Assembly: GCF_024713945.1 (NCBI RefSeq)
Contig: NW_027461521.1
Location: 2,501-66,500, forward strand
Source: Dermatophagoides farinae
Taxonomy: Eukaryota > Arthropoda > Arachnida > Sarcoptiformes > Pyroglyphidae
Length of the DNA stretch: 64,000 bases
Direction: 5' to 3'
The translations under genes and the position numbers were made by a program. The notes below the pieces were generated by a model. That model did not search any database and was not told the origin of the DNA. It was given only the letters and a program-made list of their open reading frames with translations. This document shows, one piece after another, positions 53,368-61,960 of this stretch. Position 1 is the stretch's first letter; each line of letters starts with the position of its first letter.

Positions 53368-55140
53368 TTAATGTTCGACTACTACACCACCGTAGTTTGA
53401 AATTAACGGAAGTTTTTTGTCAATAACTTCGTAAATATGTTTCAAAACTTGATCAAAACTTGAGAATGGGCCTTCAAACAAATTACCAATGTAAGAAGAA
53501 AATGAAGCCCGAGCAGATTCAGACAATTCGGGATTAGGAATTCTACTGGTAATTAACATGATGAATTCTGAGGGTGTTATTGTCTTTTTAGCAGACTTTA
53601 TCAAATCAGAGATTCTCTTCAAGAATTCAACAGAGCTCATATATGAAGGTTTAAGTGCTTCGAGTTTTTGTACTAAAAAGATGGAAGCATCAGGTGTGCT
53701 CCAAACAAAGTTTTCTGTATTTTTTTGATCGTTTGAAAGAAGTTTGTATGGATTGACTCCGTTAATTGCATCTTTTATATTGGACTTGATGTTACTTAAA
53801 GCGCCTAATACATTCATTCCAGAATAAGCAGGATTGAAAATTGGTTCCATACCGGTTTTCATGGTAACATATGGAGCACTCATACCTTTTTTGGGATCGT
53901 TTTTAGTAATTGGTTTTTGTGATTTATCTTCATAATTTGTCGATTCCTCGGGAATAACAAGATTTGAATTAACAGAAGCGTAATATACGTCATTAACTGT
54001 ATTGTCTGAATCGTTTGGTATATAAGTGTAAGAGATGCTGGCGGAATTTTGCTGTTTTGGTACATCGTAACTTATATCATAATTAAAGACATCTTCGCTG
54101 ATTTCGACGTTTGAGTTGATAACTGGATTGACAACAGAGTAATCAAAAGGTCCATAGGTTGGGATAACCAATGGGGTGTCTTCACAGCTGAATTGCTGAC
54201 AAGGTTCTTGTGGGAAAGGTACGGCTGCCGGTAGAGCTGTAGTGTTAGTAGTATTGGTAGAAGCTGTGGTAGCAGGTACAGTAGTAACTGGTATAGTTGT
54301 TGTGGCATTAACAGGTTTAGTAGTGTGATTGATGTTAAAAATTGGATCTGGAGTGATGTTATCAACCCAATTGAGTATATGTGAATGATGAGCAAAATCT
54401 TTGATTCTGTTTTCAATATACGATGGAATGTTCCATATACCATTGTTTAAACCTCCGGTATAACCATATTTATTAAACTGCCAGAAATTAGGATGTTTGA
54501 TGGCATGTTCAGTTACACCATTGTCGCCATATAAATCTATATTAAGAGGAGATGTAATTGATCCTCTTAGTGGAATTGTCATTGGTGGATATTCTTGGGT
54601 AGGAGTTCCATTGTTAATCTTGGTTTGGAAAGTATTTAATACTCTTGACAAGTATTCCAAGTATGAACCACAAGTTACAAGAGGGTAATGAACCAAAATA
54701 CTCTTGATATCCTTCTTAAGTCTTGCTATCTTTTCGAACTCTAATGGGCTCTTGATTTTCAAGTTGTTGCTTAGTCTGTTAATGAATTCATCAATCTCTA
54801 CGGCTGAAGTTATCATTCCTGTGCTGTCCGCAAAGGAGTTGATGGTTTCTCGAACAACCTCGTAAAATGGAGCTGGAGCATCAGGCTGAGCATTAAAAAA
54901 CAAAAGATTGTAAAGTATCTGCGTAGTAGTCTTGTAAAAAAATGAAGTTAGACGGAATAAAGGTACTACAGTTGTTCCGAATAATTGAGCGGCTGCGGAA
55001 GAAAGAACTAAATCCAGTCCGGATAGATCTGCTTTATTAACAAAAATTTCTGTATCTTTTACCGCATTTCCATCTTGAGAAATAGTTGAACTATTAACTA
55101 AAATTGTGGAAAATATACTCGCAACTAACAATAATTTCAT
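53368..55140 (-). CDS. Secreted protein with Thr-rich mucin-like stretch, 590 aa
   Basis: A single-exon protein with a clear signal peptide ('MKLLLVASIFSTILVNSS'). The first ~270 residues are helical and globular. Residues about 290-325 form a Thr/Pro/Ala-rich segment ('PVTTVPATTASTNTTNTTA') likely to be O-glycosylated. A short Cys pair ('CQQFSCED') follows, then a Tyr/Asn/Ser-rich region and a helical C-terminal ~130 residues. No C-terminal membrane helix or GPI signal is seen. The layout suits a surface-coat, micronemal or wall protein, but the family is not known. It is divergent from the formin gene with little space between. Confidence 0.75.
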   Translation of the reverse strand: MKLLLVASIFSTILVNSSTISQDGNAVKDTEIFVNKADLSGLDLVLSSAAAQLFGTTVVPLFRLTSFFYKTTTQILYNLLFFNAQPDAPAPFYEVVRETINSFADSTGMITSAVEIDEFINRLSNNLKIKSPLEFEKIARLKKDIKSILVHYPLVTCGSYLEYLSRVLNTFQTKINNGTPTQEYPPMTIPLRGSITSPLNIDLYGDNGVTEHAIKHPNFWQFNKYGYTGGLNNGIWNIPSYIENRIKDFAHHSHILNWVDNITPDPIFNINHTTKPVNATTTIPVTTVPATTASTNTTNTTALPAAVPFPQEPCQQFSCEDTPLVIPTYGPFDYSVVNPVINSNVEISEDVFNYDISYDVPKQQNSASISYTYIPNDSDNTVNDVYYASVNSNLVIPEESTNYEDKSQKPITKNDPKKGMSAPYVTMKTGMEPIFNPAYSGMNVLGALSNIKSNIKDAINGVNPYKLLSNDQKNTENFVWSTPDASIFLVQKLEALKPSYMSSVEFLKRISDLIKSAKKTITPSEFIMLITSRIPNPELSESARASFSSYIGNLFEGPFSSFDQVLKHIYEVIDKKLPLISNYGGVVVEH

Positions 55141-55265
55141 CTTATACAGCCTTAAAAAATAAATAATTTATGTTGAATTAATAGTTCGATGTCTCATAGA
55201 ACACAATACACAGGTTACTTTTTACGTGTTTATATTTCCCAATAAATCGTTACAGAGCTTATCTT

Positions 55266-57324
55266 ATGGTTTTTTTTTTGAGTTCGAGCGAACAATACAA
55301 CTACAAACAAAGGACACGTTGATTAGTATTGTAAGTGTGTCTAAAATTAAATTCTTAGATTGACTGTTTGGCAAAACACATACGGGATAACTATCCGTCA
55401 GATGTAGCTATAATCAACAAGTAAGTTTAATGTTTATATTAATTCTAGCGTGTTAAACGACACTGCTCTGAGTAAAAAAGGGCCTATTATCAAGCCGGCT
55501 AAATGCAAAGGAGAAATTCCAAAAAAAAAACCCCCTAAACAACTTGAATCTACTATTTCGAACATTTCTAAGCGTGAATATATTTTTATTAACTTAAAAC
55601 CTTTAAAAGTTAGTCCGTCCACAGTTACACAGGTTGATGTTTCTATGTTACCAAACAACTTACTTGATGCATTGAGTAAGTTTATTGATAACTATTCAAA
55701 AATTGCATTGTCATGGGCATATAACTTCGACTCTGTATATGACTCTAATTCCATAACTCAGTATTTCAACTATTTCGAACAGGCTACAAAAAAAGACACA
55801 GTTGATTTATGGTTTAAAAAAAATTCTGATCCTGTTAATATGAGTGTAAAAAAAAATGTTGCTTTTGATAAACGTTTGTCGTTAGTGCCCAAACAGTTTG
55901 GTCAGCGGTTTGGAATATTAATTCACGCATTGAAAAAGTATCTGGGTACATCTAAATCATTACTCGATCTACTTAAATGTGTATTATCATTCCAATTATC
56001 TAAAGATTTATTTTCTTTGCTTTCTGAATCATTAGTGGATGTCTATAATGAGCCTGAATTAATAACAGCGGCTAGAAATATTTCTATTGCGGAAAAGAAA
56101 GGAAATAACTTATATGAAGATGAAATATTTTTGTATTTTCTTTACTGTGTTCCAAAACTAAAAAACCAGATGCGAGCGTTATACATAATAGAATCGTTTG
56201 ATACTCATTCAAACTCATTAAAATCAAGACTAGATTGTATCAATGATTGTATTGAAAGCATAGTTTGCAATCCTCAGATAAATTTAATCTTTCAAATCTT
56301 GTTAAAACTTCAAAATATTTGTTATAACGAGAATAACGATGATTTTAAATGTTTGAATCTACAAAATTTGCACAAAGTTGGTGAAACCAAAATTAATAAT
56401 AATGTGACGTTGTATGATTACTTAAGTATGTTCACTCCAAATGTTTTAACAAACACTCAGATAAAATTATTGCAAACTGCAGCAAGTTATAATGTTAGCA
56501 GTACTTACACTGCAGTTAAGGATTTAATACAAACATACTTAATGCTAGAATCTGAGTCTCCGTCGTGTTATAATTCTCCATCAAGCACGGGGAGAAGTAA
56601 TGAGCATAAGGTAAACTCAGATTACGCTTTTTACGATGTAAACCCTAACAAATCTGAACTATTTGGTTTAGACATGGAATTAAACGAAATGATAGATAAA
56701 TCATATAATAAATTCAACGATATAGTTAAGCAAAAGTTAGTTTTGGCTCAGCCTACGTTTGTTGAGTTACTAAAAACGTATTGGAAATTTTGTAGTTTAT
56801 ATTTAATGGCTTGTTTCTATTATGGCGATCCAAAAAATTTGTTAGGTATCAATGATTTCAACCTTCCTTTGTTGCAACAGATTTTAGATCACAATGATCA
56901 TCACGACTTGATTTCTAAAGTAACCGCTTTCTTATTTGGAATCATGAAGCAAAAAGTTTTTTCTGAAGCCAATAAAAAAACAAGTTCAGATGCGGTAGAT
57001 ATACATAAAAAACAAGATTATGACGTAACAGTGATTGATGACTTTATAAACAATGTACTAGGATTAAAAAATAAATATCATCAAAATAACCCCGCAATTC
57101 CTATCTTTACAACAAATACGAATGAGCATTCTATTCCACGACCAGTACCGAAAATTCTCTCGAATAACCAAGAAACGCGAAATTACTCAAAACCTCAATA
57201 CATTAGAAGAAGATTTGGATTGAGACCGTGGGTAAAAAAAGTTGCTCCTTCTTTTCCTCCAATAAAACAAAATCGGAGAAGTTCTATTGATAGTGCATAT
57301 AATTTGGCGCGGACAAATAATTAA
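55266..57324 (+). CDS. Formin (FH2 domain), short apicomplexan type
   Basis: Exons ..55330, 55359..55420 and 55449..57324 are joined by two 28-nt introns (GTAAGT...TTCTAG type). The FH2 domain fills most of the ~650 aa. It starts at 'IFINLKPLKVSPSTVTQ' (the usual 'L-K-P-L-x-W' entry, Trp replaced), with 'RLSLVPKQFGQRFGILI', 'VPKLKNQMRAL' and the dimer signature 'LQNLHKVGETKINNNVTLYDYL' in its usual order. Formins nucleate and cap growing actin filaments. A short Lys/Pro-rich piece replaces FH1, and no GBD is seen. The start is unresolved: ATG at 55266 is out of frame by one base, separated from the reading frame by a T10 run, and no other in-frame ATG lies upstream. Confidence 0.78.
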
Positions 57325-57443
57325 TTATCTAACAAACAAATTGATAAATTCTCTTTTTAGTATTAAGTGGACCAGCATTTCCTATGAGTGCAATAGGAGC
57401 GCATGCTTAACTATAATTGAAATAGTCATCCATTTACTAAATA

Positions 57444-59108
57444 ATGCTTAGTAATTTTATATTTTTTAATCCTAAGTCTGGAAGTCAGGTCTTGAAATAT
57501 TTAGATGATTTGTCTGGTCCATATATAGTTGACTTACAATATCATTCGCTTGAGTTTAGTTTGCGAAATGTATTAGATTCAAACCAAGTTGATGACGCAA
57601 TTAAAAAATTATCAAAAGTGAAAAAAAATAAAAGCTCTTCAGGTGTTGACACTAGTTTAGCTGGCGCATCTAACGAAGAACTTCATAGGCTTGACAGTGA
57701 TTCGTGTGTTCACTCTCACAGTATTAAATCGATTGATAATGGCACAACAAACCAATCAATAACTATTGATGAAATTAATAAAAGGATAAAAGCTATAGAT
57801 TCGAATCATATAATCGTTGTGGGAGGAGGTGATGGTACTTTTGGACGGCTAATCGCTCAATTGTACAAAAATTCAGTTGATTTGGAAAAATGTTTGTTTA
57901 TTTTGTTACCGTGTGGAACGGGGAATGATTTAGCTCGTGAATGTTCTCAAATTAGACTTAGCAGCAGAGACTATTCTAGTTTAGAAAAAACAAAACGTTC
58001 ACTAAACAATGAAATTAGCCGACTGATAAATAAGCTTAATGTTAAAAGATTACTTCTTGGAAGGATTGACTTAAAATTTGATCGCCAATCAGTTAATACG
58101 GAGTTAATTCAAATAGTTGAAAAAAGCTTCAATAGTTCAAATATGTTAAAGCTGCCAATAGATTCATATAATTATTTTTACTTTACCAACTATTGTTTGT
58201 TTGGATCAGAAGTTGAAATGGGAAAAGATTTTGAAAAAAATCGAACAGGTAATGCACTATTAAATATGATGATGTTCACTTGTCTGGGTTTGAAGAGCTG
58301 TTTGCCAGCGTATAAAAATAAAATTAACAAAATAATTGATTTTATAGTAATTATAAATGGCAACAGCGGTAACTTGAGTAAAAGGTATAATATAGACATT
58401 TATGCAAGTAAGTTAAATAACCTCGAACGCTTTGATTTTAATCGCATAAGTTCTGCTATTAACTTACCTCAGATTATAACGAAACACAATTCAAACACAA
58501 GACTGTTTCTTTTAAGTGAATGCTCTTCTACATTGATTTATTCCAATATTAGTTTTTACGCTGGCGGAGTTAATTTAGGAAAAATATCACGACAATTAGA
58601 TTCTTTAGAGCAGCAAACCACTGGCATCGATATCTCAGATGGAACTCAGATTAAAGTTAAAACTTTCGGAAAGATGCACAGCACAACTCAAACTGTGATT
58701 CCGCTTTGTTGGAATCAGAACAAAAATGATTTTTATGAGCTGCAAAGAACTAAAATACGGTGCAAAGTTCCGGGGTCTATAGGTACTTATGAAACGATTT
58801 ATGCTGTACGGCAGAGTGATAATCGAAATAAATCAGTAAAAAGGGTATGTGATGAAGTCAGCAACAACGCAAAACCAAACGTACATGTAGCAAAAACAAT
58901 AGCAGCAATTTTATGCGAAAAAATTGGATGTTCGTTGTATGACAGAATTGGGCCGTATAATAACGCTTTCGTTGTTTTTAAAGAAAATTTGACAAAACAA
59001 AACAAAGATATATCGTTTTCAATAGACGGAGAATTTTTTCAATCAAAAGGTTTAAAATCTGTTGATTTGTCAACGGTTTGCCAATATAAAATTATGAGTT
59101 TTAATTAG
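57444..59108 (+). CDS. DGK: Diacylglycerol kinase
   Basis: A 554-aa single-exon protein beginning 'FIFFNPKSGSQV', the first strand of the DAGK catalytic domain, so no regulatory C1 or EF-hand domain precedes it. The nucleotide motif is G127-G-G-D-G-T, followed by 'LLPCGTGNDLARE' (P156...). A ~70-residue Ser/Lys-rich insert sits between the first strand and the GGDG motif. The accessory domain ends with 'DISDGTQIKVKTF'. The enzyme phosphorylates diacylglycerol to phosphatidic acid; in apicomplexans such signalling controls secretion of micronemes. The start is fixed by the motif. It overlaps the convergent FKBP-like gene by eight bases. Confidence 0.92.
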   Translation: MLSNFIFFNPKSGSQVLKYLDDLSGPYIVDLQYHSLEFSLRNVLDSNQVDDAIKKLSKVKKNKSSSGVDTSLAGASNEELHRLDSDSCVHSHSIKSIDNGTTNQSITIDEINKRIKAIDSNHIIVVGGGDGTFGRLIAQLYKNSVDLEKCLFILLPCGTGNDLARECSQIRLSSRDYSSLEKTKRSLNNEISRLINKLNVKRLLLGRIDLKFDRQSVNTELIQIVEKSFNSSNMLKLPIDSYNYFYFTNYCLFGSEVEMGKDFEKNRTGNALLNMMMFTCLGLKSCLPAYKNKINKIIDFIVIINGNSGNLSKRYNIDIYASKLNNLERFDFNRISSAINLPQIITKHNSNTRLFLLSECSSTLIYSNISFYAGGVNLGKISRQLDSLEQQTTGIDISDGTQIKVKTFGKMHSTTQTVIPLCWNQNKNDFYELQRTKIRCKVPGSIGTYETIYAVRQSDNRNKSVKRVCDEVSNNAKPNVHVAKTIAAILCEKIGCSLYDRIGPYNNAFVVFKENLTKQNKDISFSIDGEFFQSKGLKSVDLSTVCQYKIMSFN

Positions 59109-60954
59109 TAGAAGCAAGAAACTGCATCATATTTTGGCACATCAATTTATATGATTTACTGTATCCATCGATTTTTTCTTTACAAATATTTTCAATTTCT
59201 ACATACTCAGAGCTAACGGTTAATTCGTTGAAAAACTCGATTACTTTCAAGCAGAGATCGTACATATTAAACATGAAAAATTTATCTATCATGAGTTTGG
59301 CGATTTCAGGTACCGTCTTTCGGTCGCAAGGCAGTTCTTTGATTTTGGTGAAAGTTTGCTCTAAGGTTCTTTCGTTAGAATTAGTAATAAGTTCAGCAAG
59401 CAGTATTATCTCTTGAAAAATATTTTGAATTTTATTTTGAGAATTATTATTAAGATCGTTTGTTTGACTGCCAGTTTGTAAAGTTTTTTTATTTTTTTGA
59501 TTTACTAGACAGGATTTTTTGGTAAAATTAAGTGTATTTTGCATTCCGTAAAGATAAAATTTACACTGTTTGGCTAAATCCTCGATCAGATAAATGTTAA
59601 TATGATAATCGTCGGTATTGTGTGGATTAGGCTTAATTTGTTTTAAAAGTTGAATGACTTCAATGATAGATTCATTTCGAGTCATATTGTAAAAGGTAAG
59701 AGAAGGTTTCTCAATGGTTAGGACTTGAAACTCAATTCCGTTGTGCAACTCTTTGAAGTTGATATGGCTGTCAAACGCAGTACAAGCTTCTGATTTAGTT
59801 TCGTAGTTTTCCAATACAGATGAAATAAGAGAGTTTAGTTCAGAAATCCAGAGCTTTGTTAGGCTGTGAAACCAATTAAAACGTTCGAGTTTAGGATTGT
59901 GAAAACCATCAAACTGATGAGCCGGACAGGTTAATGTCACTTGCGAACCAATAACAGATCTAACCATGATGTGCTGCAGCGCTAAAGGAATGGATCTGTC
60001 TCGTTTGTAAATAAAGCTAAAATTTGTTTTAGTTTTATTAAAAGAGAAGATACCTTTTATTATATCGTTCGGTTCGTAATAGTGGATATGTGTTTGTCCA
60101 GGATATACTTTTTGAACGATTTTGCAGTCTGTTTTTTTATTGGTAAATGAGTTGCATTTGAAATCGAAATACTTAATTTCGCACGCAGAATGAAAGCTGA
60201 CGAGCCAAATTTTTAGTGAGTAAAAAACTTTTTTTATCATTGGGTCCGAAACTGACGCAAGTATGATTTTTTTAAGTTTGTTCACTATAACAAAACTGGC
60301 AGATGTAAAATCAAATTCGCAAACGTCTCCAAGTTTGAACTGTTCTAAAATTGTAATTAGTTCTTCATAGAGGGGGTCATTAAGATTTAAGACAAGTGCT
60401 TGTTCGTATTTTTTATCTACATCTGAGATGTTCAATTGAATGACCATACTTTTATTTATTCGAAGCGAACACTCAACTCTGTTTATTAGTTCATGAACGA
60501 TTTCTTCGAAATTTAGGTGATTTTCGACGTTTTGAAGTGTTAAGACCCCATACGATTGCATTTGTTCAGTGTTATCAATAAACCTTCTGCGCATTGATAA
60601 AATACGTAATTTTTCGAGTTTTTTGAAATCTTTCAAAGCAATTTTTTGCTTATCACTACTATCAAAAGCGTTAGCAACAAACAGTTCTGCGGTTTCACCT
60701 ATTTGCATAAACAACAACGCTTGTCTGATCAATATATCTGAAATGTTCATAAATTTAGAGGAGAAGGTTTGTGAATTGTAGGTATATATTACTATTGAAT
60801 TATGTTCTACGGCAGGTAAGTGCGTACCAGCAGAAATAATTTTTTTCAGAGCCATTACGTGATCATCGATGCATAATAAAGGACATAGATCTCCTGGTTG
60901 TTGATGATACGGTTCGTCATCGCTAAAATAGTCTGTTTGTTGATCGTCGCTCAT
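59101..60954 (-). CDS. FKBP-like protein, divergent, 617 aa
   Basis: After an acidic N-terminus (residues 1-30) comes a segment like an FKBP domain: 'ALKKIISAGTHLPAVEHNSI' and 'ALLFMQIGETAELFV', matching the FKBP 'kkil-G' and 'al--M--GE' blocks. Most active-site aromatics are missing, so isomerase activity is doubtful. A second, weaker copy may lie around residues 170-215. The C-terminal ~150 residues are helical with possible TPR-like character. Large immunophilins of this layout act as HSP90 co-chaperones, which is an inference here. Single exon. Confidence 0.45.
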   Translation of the reverse strand: MSDDQQTDYFSDDEPYHQQPGDLCPLLCIDDHVMALKKIISAGTHLPAVEHNSIVIYTYNSQTFSSKFMNISDILIRQALLFMQIGETAELFVANAFDSSDKQKIALKDFKKLEKLRILSMRRRFIDNTEQMQSYGVLTLQNVENHLNFEEIVHELINRVECSLRINKSMVIQLNISDVDKKYEQALVLNLNDPLYEELITILEQFKLGDVCEFDFTSASFVIVNKLKKIILASVSDPMIKKVFYSLKIWLVSFHSACEIKYFDFKCNSFTNKKTDCKIVQKVYPGQTHIHYYEPNDIIKGIFSFNKTKTNFSFIYKRDRSIPLALQHIMVRSVIGSQVTLTCPAHQFDGFHNPKLERFNWFHSLTKLWISELNSLISSVLENYETKSEACTAFDSHINFKELHNGIEFQVLTIEKPSLTFYNMTRNESIIEVIQLLKQIKPNPHNTDDYHINIYLIEDLAKQCKFYLYGMQNTLNFTKKSCLVNQKNKKTLQTGSQTNDLNNNSQNKIQNIFQEIILLAELITNSNERTLEQTFTKIKELPCDRKTVPEIAKLMIDKFFMFNMYDLCLKVIEFFNELTVSSEYVEIENICKEKIDGYSKSYKLMCQNMMQFLASTN

Positions 60955-61123
60955 ACAAACTCAATACTTGCACCTTAAAATATCAAAGGCATAATCTAAG
61001 CTTTTCACCTTGATGGCTATCCATATCTGGGCAATTTAGCCGAGCGTATAAAACTAGTAAACATAATAATTGTATTACATCTTGTGTATAAAAGAATAAG
61101 AAAAATAATTAATTGGTAAATTA

Positions 61124-61879
61124 ATGAGTTCTGCGGGGTGGATGTTTCATAATCTTTGTGTAGTAATTTTTTCCGTAGTTAACGCTCATCGAAGTTTCTG
61201 GAGAGATGCGTTTCTGTTTGAGTATTTGTTGGTTCCCAGGTGCCAGTACGCATCGGGTTTAACAGATCAAACCGATGCGTATTGTGTAAATGCGTGTATG
61301 CAAAACTGCAGTTTGGGGTATGATATAAAAAACTGGAGAAGCTGTCTGCTTGCAATGGGTCACAAATGTATGTTTAAACCGATTTTGTACATGAGTGCTT
61401 CGTTGAGTGAGCTTAAATCTACTTGTATAAACCATCAGAATAATATAGTAATTCCTGACTTACTGCACTGTGACGACTGCAGCAACGAATCTAAGTATTA
61501 TAGTTATAGATTTTCGATTGATAAAAAAAAAACAGCTGAGTGTTTGACAGCCACGTATAAATTAATTCCAATAAAATCGATATCTCCGTGTAACCATAAA
61601 TTATTTGAAATTGAACTGAGTCCAACATGTAAAAATCCAATATATGTTACAGACGATGAAGGCAACGACATGATATTATTGTTATTCAACCGAGCAGTAA
61701 AAGCTTCGGCTTTTTCTATTGTATCTTCAATCCCAGACTGTATAATACAAAACGGTAAAGTTCCAAAATACCAATTTTACGGATACCTTATTGATAATCA
61801 AAATGTCGTAGGCATTAAAAACGCAAACACAGCATTTATTGATTTTGATAAGAGAGAAGAGCTTTATTTAAAGAATTAA
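61124..61879 (+). CDS. Secreted cysteine-rich protein, 251 aa
   Basis: An N-terminal hydrophobic stretch ('NLCVVIFSVVNAH') is a probable signal peptide. About a dozen cysteines are concentrated in the first 130 residues ('YCVNACMQNCSLGYD', 'CDDCSNES'). No known domain was recognised. The C-terminal half is beta-rich without cysteines. Probably a surface or organelle-secreted protein. Confidence 0.6.
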   Translation: MSSAGWMFHNLCVVIFSVVNAHRSFWRDAFLFEYLLVPRCQYASGLTDQTDAYCVNACMQNCSLGYDIKNWRSCLLAMGHKCMFKPILYMSASLSELKSTCINHQNNIVIPDLLHCDDCSNESKYYSYRFSIDKKKTAECLTATYKLIPIKSISPCNHKLFEIELSPTCKNPIYVTDDEGNDMILLLFNRAVKASAFSIVSSIPDCIIQNGKVPKYQFYGYLIDNQNVVGIKNANTAFIDFDKREELYLKN

Positions 61880-61960
61880 GGTTAATAATCGAAAATTTAC
61901 ATTTACGCCTAATTCTAGTATGGTGCACAAATATAAATATTGAGTTTGAAACGCCGTATT

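Noticed and set aside
57357-57411. Possible extra exon of the formin after its stop
   Set aside because: A TTTTTAG acceptor is followed by a short open stretch, but the preceding frame ends in TAA with no GT donor that would join the two.
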